The notes beneath the pieces were generated by a model. The model saw only the letters and a list, made by a program, of their open reading frames with translations. It was not told the origin of the DNA and made no database searches. A stretch of DNA of 11,459 bases, taken from positions 1 to 11,459 of the forward strand of contig DUGL01000026.1 of the NCBI GenBank assembly GCA_013331415.1. The letters run 5' to 3'. The DNA is from Methanoregulaceae archaeon (lineage in GTDB: Archaea; Halobacteriota; Methanomicrobia; Methanomicrobiales; Methanospirillaceae). The translations under genes and the position numbers were made by a program. Of this stretch, positions 6,095 through 11,459 are shown in pieces (positions within the stretch are counted from its first letter, which is position 1; each line of letters begins with the position of its first letter).

Positions 6095-6766
6095 ATGCTC
6101 GGAATCATTGGAGGGACCAGCCTCCGCTTCACCCCGCTCCCTGACCTTGCGGCCCGGGTCGTCGATACCCCGTATGGCAGCTCACGCATCCTCACCGGGA
6201 GATGCGTCCTGCTCCTGCGCCACCAGTACAACCTGCCCCCGCACCGGATCAACTACCGGTCGCACCTGGCTGCGCTCGCGCTCTGCGGGGTGACGAGGGT
6301 GGTGACCATCGGGTCCGCAGGGTCGCTTCAGAGAGAGATCCCACCCGGGTCGGTGATCATCCCGGACGATTATATGAGCATGACCTCGGTACCTTCCATC
6401 CACGACCATGCCATCCGTCATGTGCATCCCGGTTTCACCCCCGGGTTCTCCCGGGAACTCGCGGCGGTCATCCCGGAGGCCCGGTTCGGCGGGATCTATG
6501 TCCAGACCCCCGGCCCGCGGATCGAGACCATTGCCGAGGTGCGGGCACTCGCGGCCATGGCCGATGTCGTCGGCATGACGGTTGCATCCGAGGCCACGCT
6601 CGCCGCCGAGCTCGGGATGGAGGTGGCCTGCCTCTGCACCGTCGACAACTACGCGAACGGGCTCGGGGACGAGACCCTGACCTACGACCACATCCTCGCC
6701 TGTGCGGAGCAGAACAGGGACCGCACCGGATCGATGGTGGAGCGGATTATTGCGAGGTTTGCATGA
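6095..6766 (+). CDS. Methylthioadenosine/purine nucleoside phosphorylase family, probably S-methyl-5'-thioinosine phosphorylase
   Basis: This 223-residue member of the MTAP/PNP family splits a purine nucleoside with phosphate into a base and a sugar-1-phosphate. Motifs are IIGGTS (4-9, phosphate loop), LLRHQYNLPPHRINYRSHLAAL (about 40-61, phosphate and sugar contacts), TIGSAGSL (71-78), IPDDYM (89-94), TPGPRIET (138-145) and the base-binding VDNYANG (183-189). Where adenine-specific MTAP has two aspartates (ATDYD), this protein by my alignment has N185 and A187, pointing to a 6-oxopurine substrate such as methylthioinosine. The start at 6095 begins with the conserved LGIIGGT strand; the 12 codons upstream cross the promoter. 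It overlaps the deaminase gene by 4 bp, which supports a deaminate-then-phosphorolyse route. Inosine or guanosine as substrate is the main alternative. Confidence 0.85.
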   Translation: MLGIIGGTSLRFTPLPDLAARVVDTPYGSSRILTGRCVLLLRHQYNLPPHRINYRSHLAALALCGVTRVVTIGSAGSLQREIPPGSVIIPDDYMSMTSVPSIHDHAIRHVHPGFTPGFSRELAAVIPEARFGGIYVQTPGPRIETIAEVRALAAMADVVGMTVASEATLAAELGMEVACLCTVDNYANGLGDETLTYDHILACAEQNRDRTGSMVERIIARFA

Positions 6767-8088
6767 CCAGATACCAGCCGGAACATTTCCCGGAACATGC
6801 GGGCTCCCTCCTGATCGAAGGGGTCCGGACAGAACAGGGACAAATCGATATCGCCATCAGCGCTGAGGGAACCATCGAAGCTGCCGGACCCGGTGCGGGA
6901 TCGGATTTCCGCAGCGGTGCAGAGTACCGCATCGACGGGACCGGGTGCATCGCGCTCCCCGGACTCGTCAATTGCCATACCCATGCGGCGATGAGTCTCC
7001 TGCGGGGGTATGCCGATGACATGCCCCTCCAGGCCTGGCTTGGCGAGAAGATATGGCCGCTCGAAGCCCGGCTGACCGGGAGCGATGTATACTGGGGGAC
7101 GCGGCTCGCCTGCCTCGAGATGATCAGGACCGGGACCACCGCGTTCCAGGATATGTACTTCTTCATGGAAGAGGCTGCCCGGGCTGCCGGTGATGCCGGG
7201 GTCAGGGCAGTCCTCGCCTACGGGTTCATCGACCTCTTCAATGATGAGAAGCGGGAGCAGGAGATCCGGGCTACCAGGCGGTTCGTCTCGCATGTCAGGG
7301 ACCTTAAAAATCCCCTGATCACCGCTGCGGTCGGTCCGCATGCAGTCTACACGGTATCACCGGAAGGGCTGCGCTGGCTTGCAGAATACAGCGGGGAGGA
7401 GGAGATCGGGATCCACGTCCACCTCTCCGAGACCGAGCAGGAGGTGGCTGATGCGGTGAAGGCATGGGGGAAGCGGCCGCCTGAGATTCTCGACAAAAGC
7501 GGCATCCTGACACCCCGGACCGTCGCTGCCCACTGCTGCTGGCTCGACCGCGGGGAGTGCACGCTGCTCGCGGGGCGGGGGGTATCGGTCGCCTACAACC
7601 CGGCGAGCAACATGAAACTTGCCGTGAACCGGGCGATGCCCTACCCCTGGCTCCGGGAGGCCGGGGTGAACATCTCGCTTGGCAGTGACGGGTGCTCGTC
7701 GAACAACAACCTTGACCTCTTCGAGGAGATGAAGATTGGGGCGCTCCTCCAGAAATTTGCCTGGAACTCGCCGACACTCCTGCCAGCAGGGGAGATGCTC
7801 GCGATCGCGACCAGCGGGGGTGCCCGGGCGCTCGGGCTCGGCACGGGGACTATCACACCCGGTGCACCTGCCGACCTCATCCTCGTTGACCGGCATGCTG
7901 TCTGCAATACCCCCCTGCACAGCATCAGCTCCAACATGGTCTATTCATGCAGTGGTGCTGCGGTCCTGACGACCATCTGCAACGGCAGGGTCCTGATGCT
8001 GGACCGGTACATCCCGGGCGAAGAGGAGGTCCTTGCCGGGGCATCGGCAGCCGCGGCAGACCTGGTCAGGCGGGCCGGATCGGCATAA
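6763..8088 (+). CDS. dadD: 5'-deoxyadenosine / 5'-methylthioadenosine / S-adenosylhomocysteine deaminase
   Basis: This 441-residue amidohydrolase deaminates the adenine of 5'-modified adenosines (S-adenosylhomocysteine, methylthioadenosine, 5'-deoxyadenosine) to the inosine form. The zinc-site residues are visible: H72 and H74 in NCHTHAAM, H220 with the catalytic partner E223 in HVHLSETE, H257 in VAAHCCW, and D309 in LGSDGCSSNNNLD. The composite beta-sandwich parts flank the barrel (N-terminal about 1-65, C-terminal from about 365, with PGAPADLILVD). Its ATG overlaps the stop of the phosphorylase gene (ATGA), and GAGGT (6754-6758) lies four bases before it as a likely ribosome binding site, so translation is probably coupled. 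A homologue in Methanocaldococcus jannaschii (DadD) prefers 5'-deoxyadenosine; guanine deaminase and chlorohydrolases are more distant relatives. Exact substrate preference cannot be read from sequence. Confidence 0.9.
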   Translation: MTRYQPEHFPEHAGSLLIEGVRTEQGQIDIAISAEGTIEAAGPGAGSDFRSGAEYRIDGTGCIALPGLVNCHTHAAMSLLRGYADDMPLQAWLGEKIWPLEARLTGSDVYWGTRLACLEMIRTGTTAFQDMYFFMEEAARAAGDAGVRAVLAYGFIDLFNDEKREQEIRATRRFVSHVRDLKNPLITAAVGPHAVYTVSPEGLRWLAEYSGEEEIGIHVHLSETEQEVADAVKAWGKRPPEILDKSGILTPRTVAAHCCWLDRGECTLLAGRGVSVAYNPASNMKLAVNRAMPYPWLREAGVNISLGSDGCSSNNNLDLFEEMKIGALLQKFAWNSPTLLPAGEMLAIATSGGARALGLGTGTITPGAPADLILVDRHAVCNTPLHSISSNMVYSCSGAAVLTTICNGRVLMLDRYIPGEEEVLAGASAAAADLVRRAGSA

Positions 8089-8281
8089 GGAGACCTGCGC
8101 CTCGTTTCCCGTGGGCACGTCTGAACAGGGCACCCCGGATGCGGTCTGGTGACTGTTCAACCAGAGCCAGGAGAGCCGAAGGATCCATCTGACCCCCACT
8201 CCATGCGATGAGGCGCCAAAGCAGGATCGAGACCGAGAAAAGGAGAGACGTGCCAGGGGGAATCCTTTGATCCTGCCATTG
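8089..8281. other. Convergent intergenic spacer
   Basis: This 193-bp stretch lies between the converging ends of the deaminase and acyl-CoA synthetase genes. I see no credible reading frame, tRNA or strong hairpin, and no long T-run that would mark an obvious terminator. Confidence 0.5.
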
Positions 8282-9982
8282 TTACGCGGTCTCAATCTTT
8301 GACGCGTCCTCGAGCAGGAGCTCCTTAATCGCGACCTCCCGCATCCGGAACTTCTGGATCTTCCCTGTCACGCTCATCGGAAATTCTGCCACCGTCTTCA
8401 CATACCGGGGTACCTTGTAATGGGCTATCTTTCCCCGGCAGAACTCCTGGACCTCTTCTCCGGTGACGGTCGCGCCCTCTTTTGGCATCACCCATGCCAT
8501 CAGCTCCTCGCCGTATTTCGTATCAGGGACTCCGATCACGTAGACATCGGCGATCTTGGGGTGGTGGTGGAGAAACTCCTCGATCTCCCGGGGATAGATG
8601 TTCTCACCGCCCCGGATCACCATGTCCTTGAGGCGGCCGACGATCTTCACGTACCCGGCATCGTCCAGGGTGCCGAGGTCGCCGGTATGGTTCCACCCGT
8701 CGGCGTCCAGGGTGGCATGGGTGGCACTCGGGTTGTTGTAGTAGCACTTCATCACAGCGTAGCCACGGGCACAGATCTCCCCCACCTCTCCCCGGGGAAG
8801 GATCTGCCCGGTCTTCGGGTCGACGATCTTCACTTCCGTGTGGGGAAAGACCCTGCCGACTGTTGAAACACGGCGCTCCACCGGGTCTTTGGTCGTGGTC
8901 ATGGTGATGCCCGGGGAGGTCTCGGTCTGGCCGTACACGATCACGATCTCGGACATGTTCATCTTCCGGTTCACCTCCTTCATCACCTCGATGGGACAGG
9001 GTGAGCCTGCCATGATCCCGGTGCGCAGGGTCTGCATGGAATACAAAGGAAAGTCCGGGTGAGTCAGTTCGGCGATGAACATGGTCGGGACCCCGTGGAC
9101 TGCCGTGCATCGCTCCTGCTCGATGGTCCGTAAGACATCCTCTGCACTGAAGGTGGGGGACGGGAGGACCATGGTCGACCCGTGGGTCATGCAGGCGAGG
9201 TTCGAGAGGACCATCCCGAAGCAGTGGTAGAAGGGAACCGGGATGCAGAGCCGGTCCTTTTCTGAAAAGCCCATACCTTCACCGATGATGAAGCCGTTGT
9301 TGAGCACCCCGTGGTGGGTGAGCACGACCCCCTTGGGGAACCCCGTCGTGCCGCTCGTGTACTGGATGTTGATCGCATCATCGAAATCGAGCATCTCCGC
9401 CCGGGCAACGAGCTCGTCGGTCGTGATCTTCTCCCCTTTCTTCTCCAGGTCCGACCAGGTGTACATGCCGTCATGCGAGGTCTCGCCCAGAAAGATCACG
9501 TTCTTCAGGAAGGGAAACTTCCCGGAGTTCAGCCTCCCGGGTCGTGATGCCCGTGCCGTGGGGCATGCCTCGTAGAACATTGCGACGTAATCGGAGGTTT
9601 TGAACCTGCCCTGGAGGATGAGCGTCTGGATCTCTGCCTGGTTCAGGACGTACTCGAGCTCGTAGGTCCGGTATGCCGGGTTGATGTTCACCATGATGGC
9701 GCCGATCCTGGCCGTCGCAAACTGCACGACGATCCACTCGGCATAGTTCATGGCCCAGATACCCACACGGTCACCCTTCCTGACCCCGAGCGCTATCAGC
9801 CCCCTGGCAAAGCTGTCCACCCGGGAGAGGAGCTCACGGTAGGTCCACCGGACCCCCTGGTGGACCGAGACGACTGCCTCGGTATCAGGGACGCGTGCCG
9901 AGACTGCCTGGAGCATCTCGCCGATCGTCAGACCAAGCAGCGGATACGTCGAGGTTCCGCAATCATAACTCCGAAGGACCAT
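8282..9982 (-). CDS. AMP-forming acyl-CoA synthetase (AMP-binding, FadD-like)
   Basis: This 566-residue ANL-superfamily enzyme activates a carboxylic acid through an acyl-adenylate and transfers it to CoA. Core motifs are all intact: the P-loop YTSGTTGFPKG (208-218), YGQTETSPG (350-358), HTGDLG (432-437, Asp435 for ribose), GRLKDMVIRGGENIYPREIE (449-468, hinge) and the catalytic Lys541 in SVTGKIQKF. Similarity to bacterial medium-chain or AcsF/YngI-type ligases suggests a fatty-acid substrate rather than acetate, but specificity is not readable. The frame is open for 69 more codons upstream, but ATG 9982 starts where family similarity begins. A TATATAT-type box (10007-10012) lies about 28 bases upstream, giving a nearly leaderless transcript. 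No beta-oxidation genes are adjacent. Lateral origin from bacteria is plausible. Confidence 0.88.
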   Translation of the reverse strand: MVLRSYDCGTSTYPLLGLTIGEMLQAVSARVPDTEAVVSVHQGVRWTYRELLSRVDSFARGLIALGVRKGDRVGIWAMNYAEWIVVQFATARIGAIMVNINPAYRTYELEYVLNQAEIQTLILQGRFKTSDYVAMFYEACPTARASRPGRLNSGKFPFLKNVIFLGETSHDGMYTWSDLEKKGEKITTDELVARAEMLDFDDAINIQYTSGTTGFPKGVVLTHHGVLNNGFIIGEGMGFSEKDRLCIPVPFYHCFGMVLSNLACMTHGSTMVLPSPTFSAEDVLRTIEQERCTAVHGVPTMFIAELTHPDFPLYSMQTLRTGIMAGSPCPIEVMKEVNRKMNMSEIVIVYGQTETSPGITMTTTKDPVERRVSTVGRVFPHTEVKIVDPKTGQILPRGEVGEICARGYAVMKCYYNNPSATHATLDADGWNHTGDLGTLDDAGYVKIVGRLKDMVIRGGENIYPREIEEFLHHHPKIADVYVIGVPDTKYGEELMAWVMPKEGATVTGEEVQEFCRGKIAHYKVPRYVKTVAEFPMSVTGKIQKFRMREVAIKELLLEDASKIETA

Positions 9983-10003
9983 CCGTAGAGATGGGGAGTT
10001 TTC

Positions 10004-10015
10004 AGGATATATGGT
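10004..10015 (-). promoter_or_regulatory. TATA box of the acyl-CoA synthetase gene
   Basis: CCATATATCCTG on the minus strand is the clearest TATA box in the window. It is centred about 28 bases before the ATG at 9982, so transcription should start within a few bases of the start codon. This argues against the longer upstream frame. Confidence 0.6.
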
Positions 10016-10122
10016 TACTGATTTTCCCCCTCTCCGCACAAGAGAACCTCTTGAAGGGAGCACGAAAGGAGCGAGGCCCCTTGAACCGCAGGGATTATGA
10101 GAGAGCCGGTAATAATCCAGGT

Positions 10123-10158
10123 TCTTCCGCTCATTCTGAGTCTTCCGCTCATTCTGAG
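10123..10158. repeat. 18-bp tandem direct repeat, two copies
   Basis: TCTTCCGCTCATTCTGAG occurs twice head to tail with no mismatch (10123-10140 and 10141-10158). The second copy runs into a hairpin of GAGGG-AA-GGAG with CTCC-CCCTC (loop GATA, 10156-10179). Confidence 0.9.
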
Positions 10159-10594
10159 GGAAGGAGGATACTCCCCCTCCCTGCACCACACCCTGATAGG
10201 GTGGCGGATTGGTGTACTCCCTGGCAATCCCTGCTGGCAGACCAGAACAGCGGGTTCATTGTTTTGGGGAAAACTGCCTTCGACCAGAGAGGTCCAGGCC
10301 ACAGGGTGACAGGAACGCCATCCCGATTCATCCTCTTTTTTCAGAAGGACAGCATACAGGAGAGTGCCCGTGACCCGCTGGGGAGGAGAACACCCGCGAC
10401 GGACACGTTCACCGGGTGGAGATATGTCAGGGTTGTCAGCCCGTGGCTCCGGTCTCCTGCGTGACGCAGCACTCCACCCATACTGAAGAGAGGAGAGCAT
10501 TGCCGGAAGGGTGCTCCCGGGGGATATGGCTCCCCCTGATCATTTCAGGAATGGTACCTGTCGGCACCGTGGTTCCCGGGTTCTCATTGCATAA

Positions 10595-10604
10595 CCATTA
10601 AATC
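10595..10604 (+). promoter_or_regulatory. Probable TATA box of tRNA-Trp
   Basis: ACCATTAAATC is an AT-rich box centred about 32 bases before the mature tRNA-Trp 5' end, in an otherwise GC-rich stretch. A second AT-rich patch (TTGTATAC, 10618-10625) is too close to be the main promoter. Confidence 0.45.
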
Positions 10605-10631
10605 AGGACAATGCGACTTGTATACGGCAGC

Positions 10632-10792
10632 GGGGTCGTGGCCTAGTCCGGAATGGCGACGGGCTCCAGCGGTCTTTCGCGTCGTGTGAATGATGAATTA
10701 CCGGGTCTTCTGAAGAGAGATGATGATCCGTTGGAGCACTGACGCATGTCGGAGAGACCCGTCGATCGTGAGTTCAAATCTCACCGACCCCA
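10632..10792 (+). tRNA. tRNA-Trp (anticodon CCA) with an 87-nt intron
   Basis: The exons are 10632-10669 and 10757-10792. The acceptor stem is GGGGTCG with CGACCCC and discriminator A. The D arm is GCCT-AGTCCGGAA-TGGC. The anticodon stem is ACGGG with CCCGT, and the spliced loop CTCCAGA reads anticodon CCA. The T arm is GTGAG-TTCAAAT-CTCAC. CCA is not encoded. The intron lies at the canonical 37/38 site. A bulge-helix-bulge is visible: CTCC (10664-10667) pairs with GGAG (10751-10754), flanked by three-base bulges AGC (10668-10670) and AGA (10755-10757), each cut after its second base by the tRNA splicing endonuclease. T-runs follow downstream (10794-10818). Confidence 0.95.
10670..10756 (+). 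ncRNA. Box C/D guide RNA inside the tRNA-Trp intron
   Basis: The intron has a full C/D architecture: box C ATGATGA (10690-10696), D' CTGA (10710-10713), C' ATGATGA (10720-10726) and D CTGA (10739-10742), with guide segments of 13 and 12 nt. By the rule that the fifth base before D or D' marks the target, the D guide (TGGAGC) pairs with GCTCCA of the tRNA and marks C34. The D' guide (10702-10708) pairs with residues 36-42 across the splice junction and marks C39. In haloarchaea the tRNA-Trp intron is known to guide 2'-O-methylation at these two positions. A GCG/CGC pairing brings the ends of the motif together (10679-10681 with 10743-10745). Confidence 0.88.
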
Positions 10793-10945
10793 CATTTCTT
10801 TCTGATCGCGTTCTTTTCCTCTACATGTCTGAATTCAGGGTACGCCCCCGCAGTTTCCGGTTGTCGGTCCGGTCGTTTTCGCCGCACTATCAGCGGGCTT
10901 TTTAAGCAGCCATCCCAAACCTAGTAGGCAGGAATAGGGTACCAT
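10793..10945 (+). promoter_or_regulatory. fae promoter and leader
   Basis: CTTTTTAAGC (about 10898-10907) is a good TATA box about 43 bases before the ATG. This predicts a start near 10928 and a leader of roughly 17 nt. TAGGGT (10935-10940) is a weak candidate ribosome binding site. The left part contains the T-rich end of the tRNA-Trp unit. Confidence 0.45.
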
Positions 10946-11459
10946 ATGTATGTAATCGGTGAAGCACTCGTAGGAGACGGGCCGGAGCTTGCCCACATCG
11001 ACCTGGTCATCGGGGAGAAAGAAGGACCGGTGGGGACAGCGTTTGCCAATGCACTCTCCCAGCTCTCGACCGGCCACACCCCGCTCCTCGCGGTCGTCCG
11101 GCCGAACCTGCTCACGAAGCCGGCGACCCTGGTCATCCCCAAGGTCACGCTGAAAAAAGATGCGCAGATACGGGAGATGTTCGGGCCGGTCCAGGCAGCG
11201 GTTGCAAAGGCGATCGCAGATTGTGTTGAAGAAGAGGTGTTCGGGGACTGCGATATCGAGTCGCTCGTCATCCTCGCGAGCGTGTACCTCAACCCGGAGG
11301 CAGCAGACTACAACCGGATCTACCGGTACAACTACGGCGCGGTCAAGCTTGCGGTGCGGAGGGCGATGGAAGGGTTCCCGGACAGGAAGACCCTCCTCTA
11401 TGAAAAAGACCGCTCGACGCACGCGATCATGGGTTTCCGTGTCCAGCGGCTCTGGGACC
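10946..11459 (+). CDS. fae: Formaldehyde-activating enzyme domain, probably Fae-Hps fusion (3' end outside window)
   Basis: 171 codons are present before the window ends without a stop. Residues 1-160 match the Fae fold, which condenses formaldehyde with tetrahydromethanopterin to methylene-H4MPT. MYVIGEALVGDGPELAHIDL carries His17, the proposed catalytic base; GPVGTAFANALSQLSTGHTPLLAVVRPNL (27-55) and NPEAADYNRIYRYNYGAVKLAVRRAMEGFP (116-145) are also characteristic. Stand-alone Fae is about 165-180 aa. The last visible residues, LLYEKDRSTHAIMGFRVQRLWD, resemble the linker leading into 3-hexulose-6-phosphate synthase of archaeal Fae-Hps fusions. In methanogens that fusion feeds the reversed ribulose monophosphate path for pentose synthesis. 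The ATG at 10946 starts the conserved N-terminus exactly. Confidence 0.93.
   Translation, partial: MYVIGEALVGDGPELAHIDLVIGEKEGPVGTAFANALSQLSTGHTPLLAVVRPNLLTKPATLVIPKVTLKKDAQIREMFGPVQAAVAKAIADCVEEEVFGDCDIESLVILASVYLNPEAADYNRIYRYNYGAVKLAVRRAMEGFPDRKTLLYEKDRSTHAIMGFRVQRLWD

Larger units (their letters stand above)
9983..10631. other. Gene-free 650-bp region with tandem repeat and hairpins
   Basis: No open frame here looks like a real protein: the candidates on both strands are rich in Arg, Ser, Pro and Cys and lack recognisable motifs. The region holds the acyl-CoA synthetase promoter at its left end and the tRNA-Trp promoter at its right. Between them are an 18-bp tandem duplication (10123-10158), a bulged hairpin (10156-10179), a CACCCT-GAT-AGGGTG hairpin (10189-10203), an odd palindrome CTGCGT-G-ACGCAG (10457-10469) and a GGGGGA/TCCCCC hairpin (10519-10536). 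It may be a degenerate gene or a dispersed-repeat remnant; I cannot assign it. Confidence 0.45.

Noticed and set aside
6202..6762. N-terminal extension of the deaminase frame, giving 628 codons
   Set aside because: The extension is out-of-frame translation of the phosphorylase gene. ATG 6763 has a ribosome binding site and starts the conserved protein.
10123..10158. Possible CRISPR array seed
   Set aside because: Only two 18-bp copies occur, directly abutting, with no spacers and no cas genes. It is a simple tandem duplication.
9983..10189. N-terminal 69-codon extension of the acyl-CoA synthetase
   Set aside because: It crosses the TATA box and the 18-bp tandem repeat and shows no family similarity; the ATG at 9982 fits the promoter spacing.
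10015..10500. Minus-strand frame of 161 codons in the empty region
   Set aside because: Composition is random-looking, with no motif, no ribosome binding site and no plausible start context. It might be a decayed gene, but I cannot support one.
10835..11422. Minus-strand frame of 195 codons opposite fae
   Set aside because: It is antisense to a clear formaldehyde-activating enzyme with its conserved N-terminus and His17.

Overview
This window looks like chromosomal DNA of a methanogenic euryarchaeon, most likely of the order Methanomicrobiales; I cannot name a genus. The evidence is a GC-rich archaeal gene set: an archaeal-type UMP kinase, a DUF47/Pit pair, an archaeal nicotinate phosphoribosyltransferase, a deaminase and phosphorylase for methylthioadenosine salvage, a Fae gene whose C-terminus reads into an Hps-like segment, and tRNA genes without encoded CCA. 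One of these is a tRNA-Trp whose long intron carries box C/D sequences. Many genes have a TATA-like box about 25-35 bases before the start codon, as expected for archaeal promoters with short or absent leaders.

Layout, left to right. Positions 1-1017 (minus strand) hold a 3'-truncated AmrS-type radical SAM enzyme and, upstream of it, a 52-residue zinc-ribbon protein. A 43-bp divergent promoter separates them from pyrH (plus). A tRNA-Pro(UGG) and an endonuclease III gene follow. The nth 3' end overlaps the convergent phosphate module (minus): a DUF47/PhoU-like protein then a Pit transporter, 6 bp apart. A gene-poor 237-bp stretch with hairpins and repeated TACCC half-sites lies upstream of that module, followed by tRNA-Ala(GGC) and pncB (both minus).

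A divergent promoter with a 12-bp palindrome leads to a two-gene operon (plus): an MTAP/PNP-family phosphorylase with 6-oxopurine-type active-site residues, and a DadD/MtaD-type deaminase. The two overlap by 4 bp (ATGA). Together they fit the methanogen route in which 5'-methylthioadenosine (and 5'-deoxyadenosine) is deaminated first and the inosine product is then phosphorolysed. A bacterial-looking AMP-forming acyl-CoA synthetase (minus) comes next, with a TATA box placed for a nearly leaderless transcript.

About 650 bp with no convincing gene follows. It contains an 18-bp tandem duplication and several hairpins. The right end holds the intron-containing tRNA-Trp and the start of fae(-hps), which makes methylene-H4MPT from formaldehyde and, if the fusion continues, links formaldehyde to hexulose phosphate and ribose supply.

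Most of the window is housekeeping metabolism. The parts most worth a second look are the self-guiding tRNA-Trp intron, the salvage operon and its promoter palindrome, the TACCC sites before the phosphate module, the zinc-ribbon/AmrS pair and the repeat-bearing empty region. I found no CRISPR array, transposase, phage gene or clearly novel multi-gene system.
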